NCBI GenBank assembly: GCA_964588695.1
Contig: CAZPQK010000012.1
Span: 36,493 to 100,492 of the forward strand
Direction of reading: 5' to 3'
DNA: 64,000 bases
Origin: CAZPQK01 sp964588695
Lineage (GTDB): Bacteria > Krumholzibacteriota > Krumholzibacteriia > WVZY01 > JAKEHA01
Below are positions 8,573 through 17,020 of this stretch, one piece after another (the stretch's first letter is position 1; each line of letters opens with the position of its first letter). A program made the translations under genes and the position numbers. The notes below the pieces were generated by a model. The model saw only the letters and a program-made list of their open reading frames with translations, was not told the origin of the DNA and did no database searches.

Positions 8573-11500
8573 TTACTTCAGAAGCAACATTTTGCGGGTC
8601 AGCGCGCGATCCTCGGTGACCAGACGGTAGAAGTACACGCCGCTGGCTACGGGCTGCCCCGAGTGGTTGCGTCCCGACCAGCCCACACTTGTGGTTCCCG
8701 CCGGCTGGACCGAGTCGACAAGCGTTGCGATCCGGCGGCCGGCCACGTCGTAGACGGAAAGCGTCACCTGACCGGCGCGGGGAAGCGAGTAGGTTATCGT
8801 CGTCGTCGGGTTAAATGGATTGGGAACGTTTTGCTGTAGGGCAAGCACTTTGGGTAGTGCGTCGGTGGCGGTGGCGGTTCCGCCGACAATCGTCACCAAG
8901 CGGGCACCGTTCGCGGTAGTAGTCACACCGGGGACTGTCGCGCTTACCGTGAGGGTACCGTTGTTCCACGGCGAGAGCGCGTAACCACCGCTACCAACCG
9001 TCAGTGGGGTTTCGAACTGTGCTTCGTTGATCGTAAAGTTCTGTGAAGGGCCGATCTGGTTGCCAAGGACGATTGACGCCAGAGACGGATCCGAGCTATC
9101 GACCGTAAGCGTTCGGGCGCCGTTGCCGCCCCGAAGGCCCTGGCCCTCGACGATACCGCTGCTATCGGCGTTCACGGCGCCAATTCTAACCACAAACTCA
9201 TCGTCTGCCGCGGTCGCATCGACTGTGTCGGCCAGGGCAAAAATCTCAACGCCCGCCGCGACAATATCAACGTCTTGTTGTGCCGATGCAAAACTGGCAG
9301 CAGTCGCGGTGACCGATACACTTACATCCGTCGAGTCAAGCGCCTGCAAATAAAACAGGGCCTCGGTTTCTCCGTTCGCGAGCGGAATGTTCACCGACGA
9401 GCCGCCCGTCACCAGTGCGTTTGTGGAGATCAGTGCGAAGGATGGATCGTCGACAGCGATGGTGACCGTCGTTCCTCCGTGATTGGGCTCGCCCAGTTCC
9501 GCCGAAGCGGCGGACGATTGCAGCCCGCTACCCAAACGCGCGGTCAGGCCGTTAAGGAAAATGTTCTGATTGCTGACGTCGACGTTCACCTGGCCGTCGC
9601 CAGTAAGAATAAACCCCGGGATGGTCGAAGTGACCAACGTTTGCCCGGACGACAGCCCAACAAATCCAAGTCCGCCAGTAGCAATTGAAGTGGGGGTATT
9701 GTCTTCGCCCGAAGGAATGGGCAGCGATATGGTGTCGTTATCGCCGCCGGTGGTGGTGAACTCGCCAACTACGCCGTTCGAACTTACAAATTCCACGATC
9801 AGCGCTGGCGCACCGGCTCGGCGTTCCTGCAGCAATTGCACGGTTGAGTTATCGTTGTTCGGCAAGCCGACGCGGGCGTAAAAGTCGTCCGGGGGATCGA
9901 CAACATCGCGGCTGGAGTTCAGGCCACGAATCTCTACACCGGGTTGAACAATCTCGGCGCTATCGACCGAGGTCACAAACCCAGGTGCGGTTGCGACAAC
10001 GTTGAATCCACTCACAGCACCATCAATACCCTGGACATAGAACGGAGCCTGGGTGCTGCCATTGGCAACAAACACGTCGATAAAGGTGCTGCCACCGGTG
10101 GCCCCATCAGGGGCAATGAGCGCAACACCCGGGCTGTCGCTTTCGATGCGAACCGTGACGCCACCGTGTGCCGATGCGCTTAGTGTCGCGTTGTAAGCCC
10201 CCTCTTGTAGACCCGCCCCGATTCTTCCCACGTTGGAGAGTGATATTGTTGGCGCATTGACCGTCACCGTTCTTGTTGCCTGTGGCTGCGAGATGTATCC
10301 CGGAGAAGAAGCAAAGACATTGGTAGACCCCACCGACAATCCATCAAATGCGATGCCGCCGGTGGCCACTGTGCTCGCGCTAAACGATTCACCGCTACTT
10401 ATGAAAACGTCCAACACGTCTCCGGTATCGGCCAGGGTTAGCAATGTGCCAACGGATGGTGCGTCAACCGAGAGGGTAATCGGTAGTGGCGGCGCCCCTG
10501 CGCGCACATCCTGCGAAAAGAAGTTCGCGGCGTTGGCGGTTCCAACCCGAACTCGAAACTCATCTGGAGGATCGATGGTATCGATAGATCCGGCCAGGTC
10601 GGTATGAATTCGAACGGACGGCTGGATAAGATCCTCTTCGAACATGCCCACCGAAAAGCCCGGCGCTGTGGCGGTGACCAAAATAACGCCGGTCGTATCT
10701 TCTTTTCCTTGCAACCAAAACTCGGCATCCGTCGATCCGTTGGGGACGAACACGTCGATAAACTTACCGCCGACCACAGCAGGGTTGCCCGAGATCAGAG
10801 CGAGGTTTGTGTCGGCCACTTCAAGGTGTACGGTAACCCCGCCGTGCTGTGCGGCACTAAGCACCGCATCGTAGGCAAACACGTTTTGCAATCCCGCGCC
10901 TATCCCCACGCCACTGGCACCGGTGAAGGTAATACCCGGTTCGGTAACAACGACATCGACGAACGCGTTAGAGACTGGAAGGAACCCCGGACGCGTTGCG
11001 GTGACTTGCGTAGTACCCGCTGCCACCGGTGAGAACGCGACGCCACCGCTAGTGACGGTGGGTTCAGTCGCAGATTCACCGGGCAGAACGGTCACAAGTA
11101 CGGAATCGTTGGTTTCGACTGTGGTCGTTAATAAACCCACCGCACCATTCGAACTCGTGGCTATAAAATCGATACCCGGACCACCACCCCGCGCCTGTTG
11201 CACCGGGTTGATAACGGTAAATGTCCCGCTTGGTAGGCCAACGGTTAAGGTGAACGGGTCGTCGGGGTCGAGTGTGTCGATGTTGTTGGAAAGGTTGCTA
11301 ACGCGAAAGTACGGCGTCATCACGGTCACACTACTGATGGCGGGATCAAATCCGGGCGAGCTTGCCGACAACGTTACCGTACCGGTGGTGTCTTCAAGGC
11401 CCTGGACGTAGAACACGGCGTCGGTTTGGCCGTTGGGCACAAAGATGTCGAGTGTGGCCGAGCCGGCGTCGTAGCGGCCGGGTGAAACGAGCGCCAAAGC

Positions 11501-12400
11501 GCTGTCTGCTGAAACAATCGTGACAATAACTCCGCCGTGATCGTTGCCGTTGAGGCGCGCGCGTCGGCTGGCAACCTGCAACCCGGCGCCGACATCTTCG
11601 GGAAGGTTGGTAAACGAAATCGACGCGGCGTTAATATTTACCGTGTAGGGAATTGAACTCACGACGGAAAACCCAGGTATTGACGCCGTAACCTGAGTGG
11701 AACCCGCAGCAATTCCATTAATAGCCACACCGCCGTTGGCAACGCTGGTAGGGGATGTGCTCTCGCCGGGCGCAATGGCAACACTCACGACCTGGCCGGT
11801 TAGCGCCGTCGTAATCAACTCAGCAGCGGCGGGATTGGTGTGGCTTACCGTAGCGGTCAGGCCGGGGCCCCCAACCCGCACTTTCTGTAATGTGCTTAAC
11901 CCGGTTTGATTGGAGTTGGGCAGCCCAACGTCAACGCGAAAGTTGTTATCGGGATCGGGAACGTCAATCGTGTTTAGGATTGCCGAGAAGCGAAGCCAGG
12001 GCGTGACGATATCGGTGTCGTCAACGCCGTCGGGGAACCCCGGCGCCGACGCGGTGATAGTTACCACACCGGTGGTATCTTCGAGCGCCTGGATGTAAAA
12101 GGTGGCGTCGGTGGACCCATTGGGGACGAAAATATCAATGAACTCGCTACCAGGCGTGAGGTCGTCGTCGGTTACAAACGCGAGATTGGTGTCGGCGCTT
12201 TCGATGCGAACGGTAATGCCACCGTGTTGACTGTCGCTTAGTCGGGCCCTGATTTGTCGGGATTGCAGCCCCGAACCGATCTCATCTTCGAAGCTAATAT
12301 AGCTGATAGATTGCGACCATGACGGCGCCGCGCTCATCAGAAACACTCCGCACAGCAGCATAAGTCGCACGAACTGGATACTTTGATGACGAGTCAGCAT
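8573..12400 (-). CDS. Secreted five-repeat surface protein with C-terminal FlgD/T9SS-like sorting domain
   Basis: 1275 residues. A signal peptide (residues 1-30, ending SWSQ) is followed by five tandem units starting near residues 32, 260, 489, 718 and 946 (period about 228). Each begins with a (G/A)-x-GLQ motif, then a HGG segment, a VPNG(S/Q)TDA-type strand and a DP-DD-F stretch. The units look like beta-sandwich (Ig/CalX-beta-like) modules. The C-terminus (about 1185-1275) contains QNVPNPFNPTTTITYSLP, DVAGRRIATL and ASGVYFYRL, the FlgD-Ig/type IX secretion sorting domain of FCB bacteria. It probably ends up on the cell surface or outside the cell; the ligand is unknown. AAAGG precedes the ATG. 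It is a single-gene unit, unrelated to the flanking cluster as far as sequence shows. Confidence 0.85.
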   Translation of the reverse strand: MLTRHQSIQFVRLMLLCGVFLMSAAPSWSQSISYISFEDEIGSGLQSRQIRARLSDSQHGGITVRIESADTNLAFVTDDDLTPGSEFIDIFVPNGSTDATFYIQALEDTTGVVTITASAPGFPDGVDDTDIVTPWLRFSAILNTIDVPDPDNNFRVDVGLPNSNQTGLSTLQKVRVGGPGLTATVSHTNPAAAELITTALTGQVVSVAIAPGESTSPTSVANGGVAINGIAAGSTQVTASIPGFSVVSSIPYTVNINAASISFTNLPEDVGAGLQVASRRARLNGNDHGGVIVTIVSADSALALVSPGRYDAGSATLDIFVPNGQTDAVFYVQGLEDTTGTVTLSASSPGFDPAISSVTVMTPYFRVSNLSNNIDTLDPDDPFTLTVGLPSGTFTVINPVQQARGGGPGIDFIATSSNGAVGLLTTTVETNDSVLVTVLPGESATEPTVTSGGVAFSPVAAGTTQVTATRPGFLPVSNAFVDVVVTEPGITFTGASGVGIGAGLQNVFAYDAVLSAAQHGGVTVHLEVADTNLALISGNPAVVGGKFIDVFVPNGSTDAEFWLQGKEDTTGVILVTATAPGFSVGMFEEDLIQPSVRIHTDLAGSIDTIDPPDEFRVRVGTANAANFFSQDVRAGAPPLPITLSVDAPSVGTLLTLADTGDVLDVFISSGESFSASTVATGGIAFDGLSVGSTNVFASSPGYISQPQATRTVTVNAPTISLSNVGRIGAGLQEGAYNATLSASAHGGVTVRIESDSPGVALIAPDGATGGSTFIDVFVANGSTQAPFYVQGIDGAVSGFNVVATAPGFVTSVDSAEIVQPGVEIRGLNSSRDVVDPPDDFYARVGLPNNDNSTVQLLQERRAGAPALIVEFVSSNGVVGEFTTTGGDNDTISLPIPSGEDNTPTSIATGGLGFVGLSSGQTLVTSTIPGFILTGDGQVNVDVSNQNIFLNGLTARLGSGLQSSAASAELGEPNHGGTTVTIAVDDPSFALISTNALVTGGSSVNIPLANGETEALFYLQALDSTDVSVSVTATAASFASAQQDVDIVAAGVEIFALADTVDATAADDEFVVRIGAVNADSSGIVEGQGLRGGNGARTLTVDSSDPSLASIVLGNQIGPSQNFTINEAQFETPLTVGSGGYALSPWNNGTLTVSATVPGVTTTANGARLVTIVGGTATATDALPKVLALQQNVPNPFNPTTTITYSLPRAGQVTLSVYDVAGRRIATLVDSVQPAGTTSVGWSGRNHSGQPVASGVYFYRLVTEDRALTRKMLLLK

Positions 12401-12462
12401 GTGAGCCTTTCGAGAACGAAGGTTTGCTAAGTGGTGGTGGCCAGCGATAGTCGTAGGTGTTA

Positions 12463-12471
12463 ATTATAGCA
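12463..12471 (-). promoter_or_regulatory. Extended -10 promoter of the five-repeat surface protein
   Basis: TGC followed by TATAAT reads on the minus strand at 12471-12463, about 60 bases upstream of the ATG at 12400. No convincing -35 is visible at the normal distance, as is usual for extended -10 promoters. The 124-base gap (12401-12524) must also hold the divergent promoter of the lipoprotein gene, which I could not place. Confidence 0.45.
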
Positions 12472-12524
12472 CGATCCGCAAAATGAGGCGCCCTTGCAGG
12501 AGTTTTAAGAAAAGGAAATGTTCC

Positions 12525-13421
12525 GTGAGATTTCTTGTAATTGCCACGCTGTGTATTCTGGGGTCTGCAGGTTGCGGTCGGAGCTATGAAGGCCCGACCT
12601 ATCTAGGACAGTCTGCGCCAGGCCTTACCCCCGAAGTGTTTGCTCCCGGTGTTATTTCCCGGCCAGGGCTGTACGAGTACGGATCGGTATGGTCGGCAAA
12701 CGGGAGAGAATTCTTTTTTGGTGTAAACGTTGGCGACCGCGCGGAAATTCGAACGGTTCGATGGACGGGCGAAGCGTGGACCAACGAAACCGTGGTGATT
12801 AGTCACGAAAGATACACCTTTGGAGATCCGTTTCTTTCTCCCGACGAACAGCGTTTGTTCTTTATTTCCGATCGACCGATGGATGCGCTCGTCGGGCCAC
12901 CGAAAGACTATGACATATGGTATGTCGAACGCCAACAATCGGGTTGGAGCGACCCAGTAAACGTCGGAAGTCCGATTAACTCTGCGGCAGATGAGTACTA
13001 CATTTCGTTTTCAACAAAGGGCCGTCTATACTTTGCTTCGAACGTAAACAACACCGACAATTCCGGTAACTTTGACATCTACCACGCAGACCCCCACGAC
13101 AATGGATACACTGCTCTAACGCGCTTGCCCGGTAGAGCAAACACCGGCGCCTACGAAGCAGATGCGTTTGTCGCGCCCGACGAGTCATATCTCGTTTTTG
13201 GTTCCACGCGCCGTTCCGGACTTGGGCGCGGAGATCTTTACATTAGCTTTCGCGAAGGCGACGGAACGTGGGGTGCGGCGATTAGTCTGGGTGACGAAAT
13301 CAACACCAGCGGTCATGAGTTGTGTCCGTTCGTAACCGCAGACGGTCGATTCTTTTTCTACACGAGTTCGGAAGACATCTACTGGGTAGACGCCGCGATT
13401 CTGGAACAGTTCAGGCCCTAG
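12525..13421 (+). CDS. Lipoprotein with PD40/TolB-like beta-propeller repeats
   Basis: 298 residues from a GTG at 12525, chosen because AAAGGA lies 8 bases upstream and the resulting N-terminus (MRFLVIATLCILGSAGC) is a clean lipoprotein signal with lipobox Cys18. A longer frame opening at 12483 lacks this logic. The mature part shows propeller blades of the WD40-like PD40 type: FGDPFLSPDEQRLFFISDR, DEYYISFSTKGRLYFASN, EADAFVAPDESYLVFGSTR and LCPFVTADGRFFFYTSS, each with the S/A-PDE-x-x-L/Y core. It probably sits on the periplasmic or outer leaflet and binds a partner; there is no enzymatic motif. It converges with the GT2 gene. Confidence 0.8.
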   Translation: MRFLVIATLCILGSAGCGRSYEGPTYLGQSAPGLTPEVFAPGVISRPGLYEYGSVWSANGREFFFGVNVGDRAEIRTVRWTGEAWTNETVVISHERYTFGDPFLSPDEQRLFFISDRPMDALVGPPKDYDIWYVERQQSGWSDPVNVGSPINSAADEYYISFSTKGRLYFASNVNNTDNSGNFDIYHADPHDNGYTALTRLPGRANTGAYEADAFVAPDESYLVFGSTRRSGLGRGDLYISFREGDGTWGAAISLGDEINTSGHELCPFVTADGRFFFYTSSEDIYWVDAAILEQFRP

Positions 13422-13435
13422 GAGGGTTTTAAGGC

Positions 13436-14191
13436 TCACTCTGGAAGCGGAGCTGTGCCGACGCGACGCTTGATCCGCGCCATCAACGACGCCAGAGACA
13501 CCTTAAAAAGGTAGTAAACCGACCGCGCCCAGGTAATCGACGATTCGCCACCCTGCCGTTCCCGCATGACGACTGGGATCTCGCGGATGCGGTAGCCGCT
13601 ACGCGCCAGAAGGGTAATGGCTTCGACTTCCGGGTAGTCGCTTGGATAGTGTTCGGCCAGAAAGGCGATCGTTCGCCGGTTGTACGCACGGAATCCAGAA
13701 GTCGTGTCGGTAATGTGTACGCCGCTGGCAAGAAAGCTTAAACGCTCAAACCCACGAATCGCGACGCGGCGAATAGCTTCGCTTTGATACCCCTCGTTTT
13801 CGATAAAGCGGCTTCCGATTACCGCGTCCGCTTCGCCGGCGCGCAATGGAGCAATCAAATCTTTAACCGCGTTGGCAGGATGCTGTCCGTCGCCATCAAA
13901 CTGAAACGCGAACTCGTAGCCGGCCCGCTCTGCAAGCCGGAATCCCGTTTGCACAGCGCCACCAATACCAAGGTTCATAGGCAGACGCACGACGGTCGCG
14001 CCCGCCGCTCGGGCGCACGCCGAGGTGTCGTCGTCCGAGTGATCGTCGACTACCAGAACGTCGACGCCGTCGGCATTTTCAAGCAGATCGCGTACGGTTC
14101 CGGCAATAGCCTCAGCTTCGTTGAAAGCAGGGACAATGGCCAGTGCGTCGTGGCGTCGGGTGTGGGGGTAATTCCAGCGGAGATGGGGCAT
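13436..14191 (-). CDS. GT2 family glycosyltransferase (polyprenyl-phosphate sugar synthase type)
   Basis: 251 residues. LAIVPAFNEAEAI opens the GT-A fold, with VLVVDDHSDDDT, AFQFDGDGQHP (the metal-binding DxD-like site), GSRF and the late MRERQGGESSI segment found in dolichol-/undecaprenyl-phosphate mannose or glucose synthases. It has no membrane helices and is probably peripheral on the cytoplasmic face, charging a polyprenyl phosphate. The DUF2304 membrane protein upstream on the same strand is a known partner of such GT2 genes. Confidence 0.85.
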   Translation of the reverse strand: MPHLRWNYPHTRRHDALAIVPAFNEAEAIAGTVRDLLENADGVDVLVVDDHSDDDTSACARAAGATVVRLPMNLGIGGAVQTGFRLAERAGYEFAFQFDGDGQHPANAVKDLIAPLRAGEADAVIGSRFIENEGYQSEAIRRVAIRGFERLSFLASGVHITDTTSGFRAYNRRTIAFLAEHYPSDYPEVEAITLLARSGYRIREIPVVMRERQGGESSITWARSVYYLFKVSLASLMARIKRRVGTAPLPE

Positions 14192-14201
14192 CGCGAATTA
14201 G

Positions 14202-14576
14202 CTACTCGTCGCTGTTGCTGTCGTTGACGCGCGCGCTTAGAAGTGCGACCTCCTGAGCCAGACGCTTGTTTTCGGCCGTCAGTCGGGAAATGACAATCGA
14301 GAAGTGTACGGCCAACGGAATTCCGCCGAAGACGACTAGCAGAATCAACAATGAGGGACCATAGGCAATCCCGAGAAACGTCGCGAGGGAATCGAACGCG
14401 CTGCGAAACACAGAAAAGAATAAACTCACCAGCGCCGCGCCCATCCACACCAGCGCGTACTCCTCACGGAGCTTGCCGCGGCGGATAAGTTCGAGCATTG
14501 CGCCGATTAGCAAAACACTAATGGTGATCGCAACGTATGAGAGGCGAGAGACGTCGACGTTCGCGGCATCCGGCAT
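14202..14576 (-). CDS. DUF2304 family small membrane protein
   Basis: 124 residues from the ATG at 14576, chosen because AGGAG lies 5 bases upstream; an open frame continues to 14669 without a ribosome site. Three hydrophobic segments (about 11-27, 41-60, 68-90) are followed by a short coiled-coil (ISRLTAENKRLAQEVALLSARV). The ELIRRGKLREEYALVW segment is the DUF2304 signature. It lies 10 bases upstream of the GT2 gene and probably anchors or assists it in lipid-linked sugar transfer. No catalytic residues are recognisable. Confidence 0.8.
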   Translation of the reverse strand: MPDAANVDVSRLSYVAITISVLLIGAMLELIRRGKLREEYALVWMGAALVSLFFSVFRSAFDSLATFLGIAYGPSLLILLVVFGGIPLAVHFSIVISRLTAENKRLAQEVALLSARVNDSNSDE

Positions 14577-14697
14577 TGTAACTCCTGCGGAAAAGCGCAA
14601 CTTTTGGTGGGCCAATCGGTTATAATGGTAACCTATCGGAGTGCTCCGCCGCAAGGCGCGACCCCGCATCCCAAAAGCTAGGAATTACCCGCTTCCC
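14577..14697. promoter_or_regulatory. Divergent promoter region between DUF2304/GT2 and flippase/cca
   Basis: A perfect TATAAT on the plus strand (14621-14626) overlaps TATAAC/CATTAT on the minus strand, so the two transcription units probably share an AT-rich core. -35 elements are weak in both directions. The plus-strand unit would have a leader of roughly 65 bases before the ATG at 14698. Confidence 0.4.
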
Positions 14698-15666
14698 ATG
14701 CGACAGATTGTTTCAGTTTTACTCCCGCTGCTCGGCCTGGCGCTGTTCGCGTTTATTGTGTTCAACACCGGTTTCGATCGGATCGTTGATGTGTTTCGTA
14801 CGGCAGACACAGCGTTGCTCGTTTGGCTGCCGGTATTGCTTGCGGCAATTATCATCGTGCGGGGGCTGCGGTGGCAGTACCTGCTCAACTCTGTCGGGAT
14901 TAAATATTCGCTTGGCCGAAGTATTGTGGTTTGGGTGATCGCGTACTTTGTTGCGTCGGTGACGCCTGGCAAGGTTGGTGATGCGGTACGGGCCATCTAT
15001 GTTCGCCGGGACACCGGCGCTTCGTTCGGCGTCGCGTTTCTGACCGTGTTTATTGATCGGCTTTGGGATCTGGTGATGATCCTGGTTGCAGGGGTCGTCA
15101 CCGTTCTGGTGTTTTCGCAACGATACACCGAGATTCCTTCGCAGTGGGTTTTTGTGGCGTCATTGCTTGCGGCCGGCGCGGGGCTGTATTTCGTGTTCAA
15201 TCGCTCCCTGGTGCGCGCGGTGGTCAAGCCATTGTTTAGCATTATTGTGCCGGAAAAATACCACGACAAGTTTTCGCTGAGCTTTCACGACTTTTATGAC
15301 GCGCTTTCTACCTACGGACGCTCGTTTCGTCACAATGCGATTACCGGATTGTTGACCCTTGTCTACTGGGTTCTGGTGTTCGGCCTGGGTCATTACGTGT
15401 GTCTGGTGCTGAACATTCCGGTGCCCTGGTACTACACGTTTCTAATCATGCCGATCATTACGCTGGTCGAGCTAATTCCGATTTCGGTCTCCGGACTAGG
15501 CACGCGCGAAGCAACGGCAATCTACTTCTTTTCGGTGATTGGGCTGGTGCAGGCTCAGGCGGTCGGGTTTTCGATTGGGTACTTGATCGCCGGAACCTAT
15601 CTAACTGCGCTGGTGGGTTTTTTCCTCTGGCTACGTCACCCGGTGAAATTCTCGTCGGAAGAGTGA
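14698..15666 (+). CDS. Lysylphosphatidylglycerol synthase transmembrane-region (flippase-like, UPF0104) protein
   Basis: 322 residues with about eight hydrophobic segments and the family segments ILRGLRWQYLLN-like (residues 59-70), VGDAVRAIYVRR and TVFIDRLWDLVM, typical of the AglD/MprF membrane domain family. Such proteins are thought to move lipid-linked sugars or lipids; no aminoacyl-transferase domain is attached. I chose the ATG at 14698, with AGGA 14 bases before it, over the longer open frame beginning at 14641. Together with the divergent GT2 and DUF2304 genes it suggests a small lipid-linked glycosylation set. It is followed after one base by cca. Confidence 0.75.
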   Translation: MRQIVSVLLPLLGLALFAFIVFNTGFDRIVDVFRTADTALLVWLPVLLAAIIIVRGLRWQYLLNSVGIKYSLGRSIVVWVIAYFVASVTPGKVGDAVRAIYVRRDTGASFGVAFLTVFIDRLWDLVMILVAGVVTVLVFSQRYTEIPSQWVFVASLLAAGAGLYFVFNRSLVRAVVKPLFSIIVPEKYHDKFSLSFHDFYDALSTYGRSFRHNAITGLLTLVYWVLVFGLGHYVCLVLNIPVPWYYTFLIMPIITLVELIPISVSGLGTREATAIYFFSVIGLVQAQAVGFSIGYLIAGTYLTALVGFFLWLRHPVKFSSEE

Positions 15667-15667
15667 C

Positions 15668-17020
15668 ATGAACGTTTCCTGGCAAGACGCACTGCTCGAC
15701 CGTGGGGAACTGTACGAAGTCGGCGGCGCGGTACGCGACGCCATGTTAGGACTGCCAGCATCTCCCGACCGTGACTACGTCGTTCGCGGTATAGCTCCAA
15801 CAGAGTTAGAAGCCATTCTGGCGCAGTTCGGCGTGGTTCACTTCGTCGGAAAATCCTTCGGGGTGTTTAAGTTCTCGCCGCAAGGGTCGGGACAAACCGT
15901 CGATATTGCGTTGCCGCGAACCGAAACCTCAGTCGGTCCGCGACATACCGATTTTAACGTCACCTGGGATCCGAGCATCTCTATAGAAGACGATCTGCGT
16001 CGTCGCGATTTTACGATTAACGCGATGGCATTAAACCTCGGGGATCACACCGTCGTCGACCCTACGAATGGAAGGGCTGACTTAAGCGCCGGCATTTTGC
16101 GGGAGGTTTTTCCGAGAACGTTCGAGCAGGACCCGCTGCGAATCCTGCGCGGCGTCCGGTTTGCGGCGCGGTTCGACCTGCGTTGGGACGATACTACTGA
16201 GATCCATTTGCGCGACGGTATAGCCGGGTTGGAGGTGTTGTCGGCGGAGCGTGTCCGCGACGAAATCGACAAGTTGCTTACGCAGGCGAGAAATCCGAGT
16301 ACGGCGTTCTCGTTTTTGCAGCTGCGCAAAGGCTTGGCATACTGGCTACCCGAGTTGGATCGTTGCGCCGGTGTCGAACAGAACCAGTACCACCCGGACG
16401 ACGTGTTCTGGCACTCGCTAAAAAGCTGCGACGCGGCACCGATAAACAACTTGCTGGTTCGCTGGGCGGCGTTACTTCACGACACCGGTAAGGTTGATGC
16501 CAGGACTACCGTCGACGACGCTCGTGGCGAGCGCGTGGTGTTTTACGGACACGAGTTTGCTAGCGCCAAGCACACCCGAGCGGTAATGGCACGGTTGAGA
16601 TATCCGACCAGTTTCGCCAAAGCGTGTGAACGATTGGTGACGCATCACATGTTCAACTATCAGGACGAGTGGAATGACAGTACAGTCCGCCGGTTCATGC
16701 GCCGCGTGGGCACTGGTCACCTGGTTGATTTGTTCCTGCTGCGTGAGGCTGACTGCAAGTCGCGAAACCTAACCGACGAGGTTCACAATCTCGATCGGTT
16801 GCGACGACGCATCCAAGAAGAAACCGAACGTGCGTCTGCGCTATCGCGAGAGGACCTGGCGATTGACGGTGACGACGTGGTGCAAATCACAGGCTTGCCC
16901 CCAGGCCCCGAACTTGGCGAGTGGCTGGAGCGCGCGCTTGAGTGGGTTTTGGACGACCCGGCGCGAAACACTCACCAGACGTTATCGGAATGGCTACGAC
17001 GCGAAAGCGCTCGCCTATAG
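15668..17020 (+). CDS. cca: CCA tRNA nucleotidyltransferase / poly(A) polymerase family protein with HD domain
   Basis: 450 residues. Class II nucleotidyltransferase head: EVGGAVRDAMLG (residues 17-28), DRDYVV with the catalytic DxD, RRRDFTINAMAL, and ILRGVRFAARFDL (neck). A C-terminal HD domain shows LLHDTGK and a later H-H pair. This is the arrangement of the E. coli-type CCA-adding enzyme, which repairs tRNA 3' ends. Both tRNAs in the window already encode CCA. A poly(A) polymerase role cannot be excluded from sequence. The ATG follows GGAAGAG and lies 1 base after the flippase-like gene; the 3' end overlaps the convergent copA by 6 bases. Confidence 0.88.
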   Translation: MNVSWQDALLDRGELYEVGGAVRDAMLGLPASPDRDYVVRGIAPTELEAILAQFGVVHFVGKSFGVFKFSPQGSGQTVDIALPRTETSVGPRHTDFNVTWDPSISIEDDLRRRDFTINAMALNLGDHTVVDPTNGRADLSAGILREVFPRTFEQDPLRILRGVRFAARFDLRWDDTTEIHLRDGIAGLEVLSAERVRDEIDKLLTQARNPSTAFSFLQLRKGLAYWLPELDRCAGVEQNQYHPDDVFWHSLKSCDAAPINNLLVRWAALLHDTGKVDARTTVDDARGERVVFYGHEFASAKHTRAVMARLRYPTSFAKACERLVTHHMFNYQDEWNDSTVRRFMRRVGTGHLVDLFLLREADCKSRNLTDEVHNLDRLRRRIQEETERASALSREDLAIDGDDVVQITGLPPGPELGEWLERALEWVLDDPARNTHQTLSEWLRRESARL

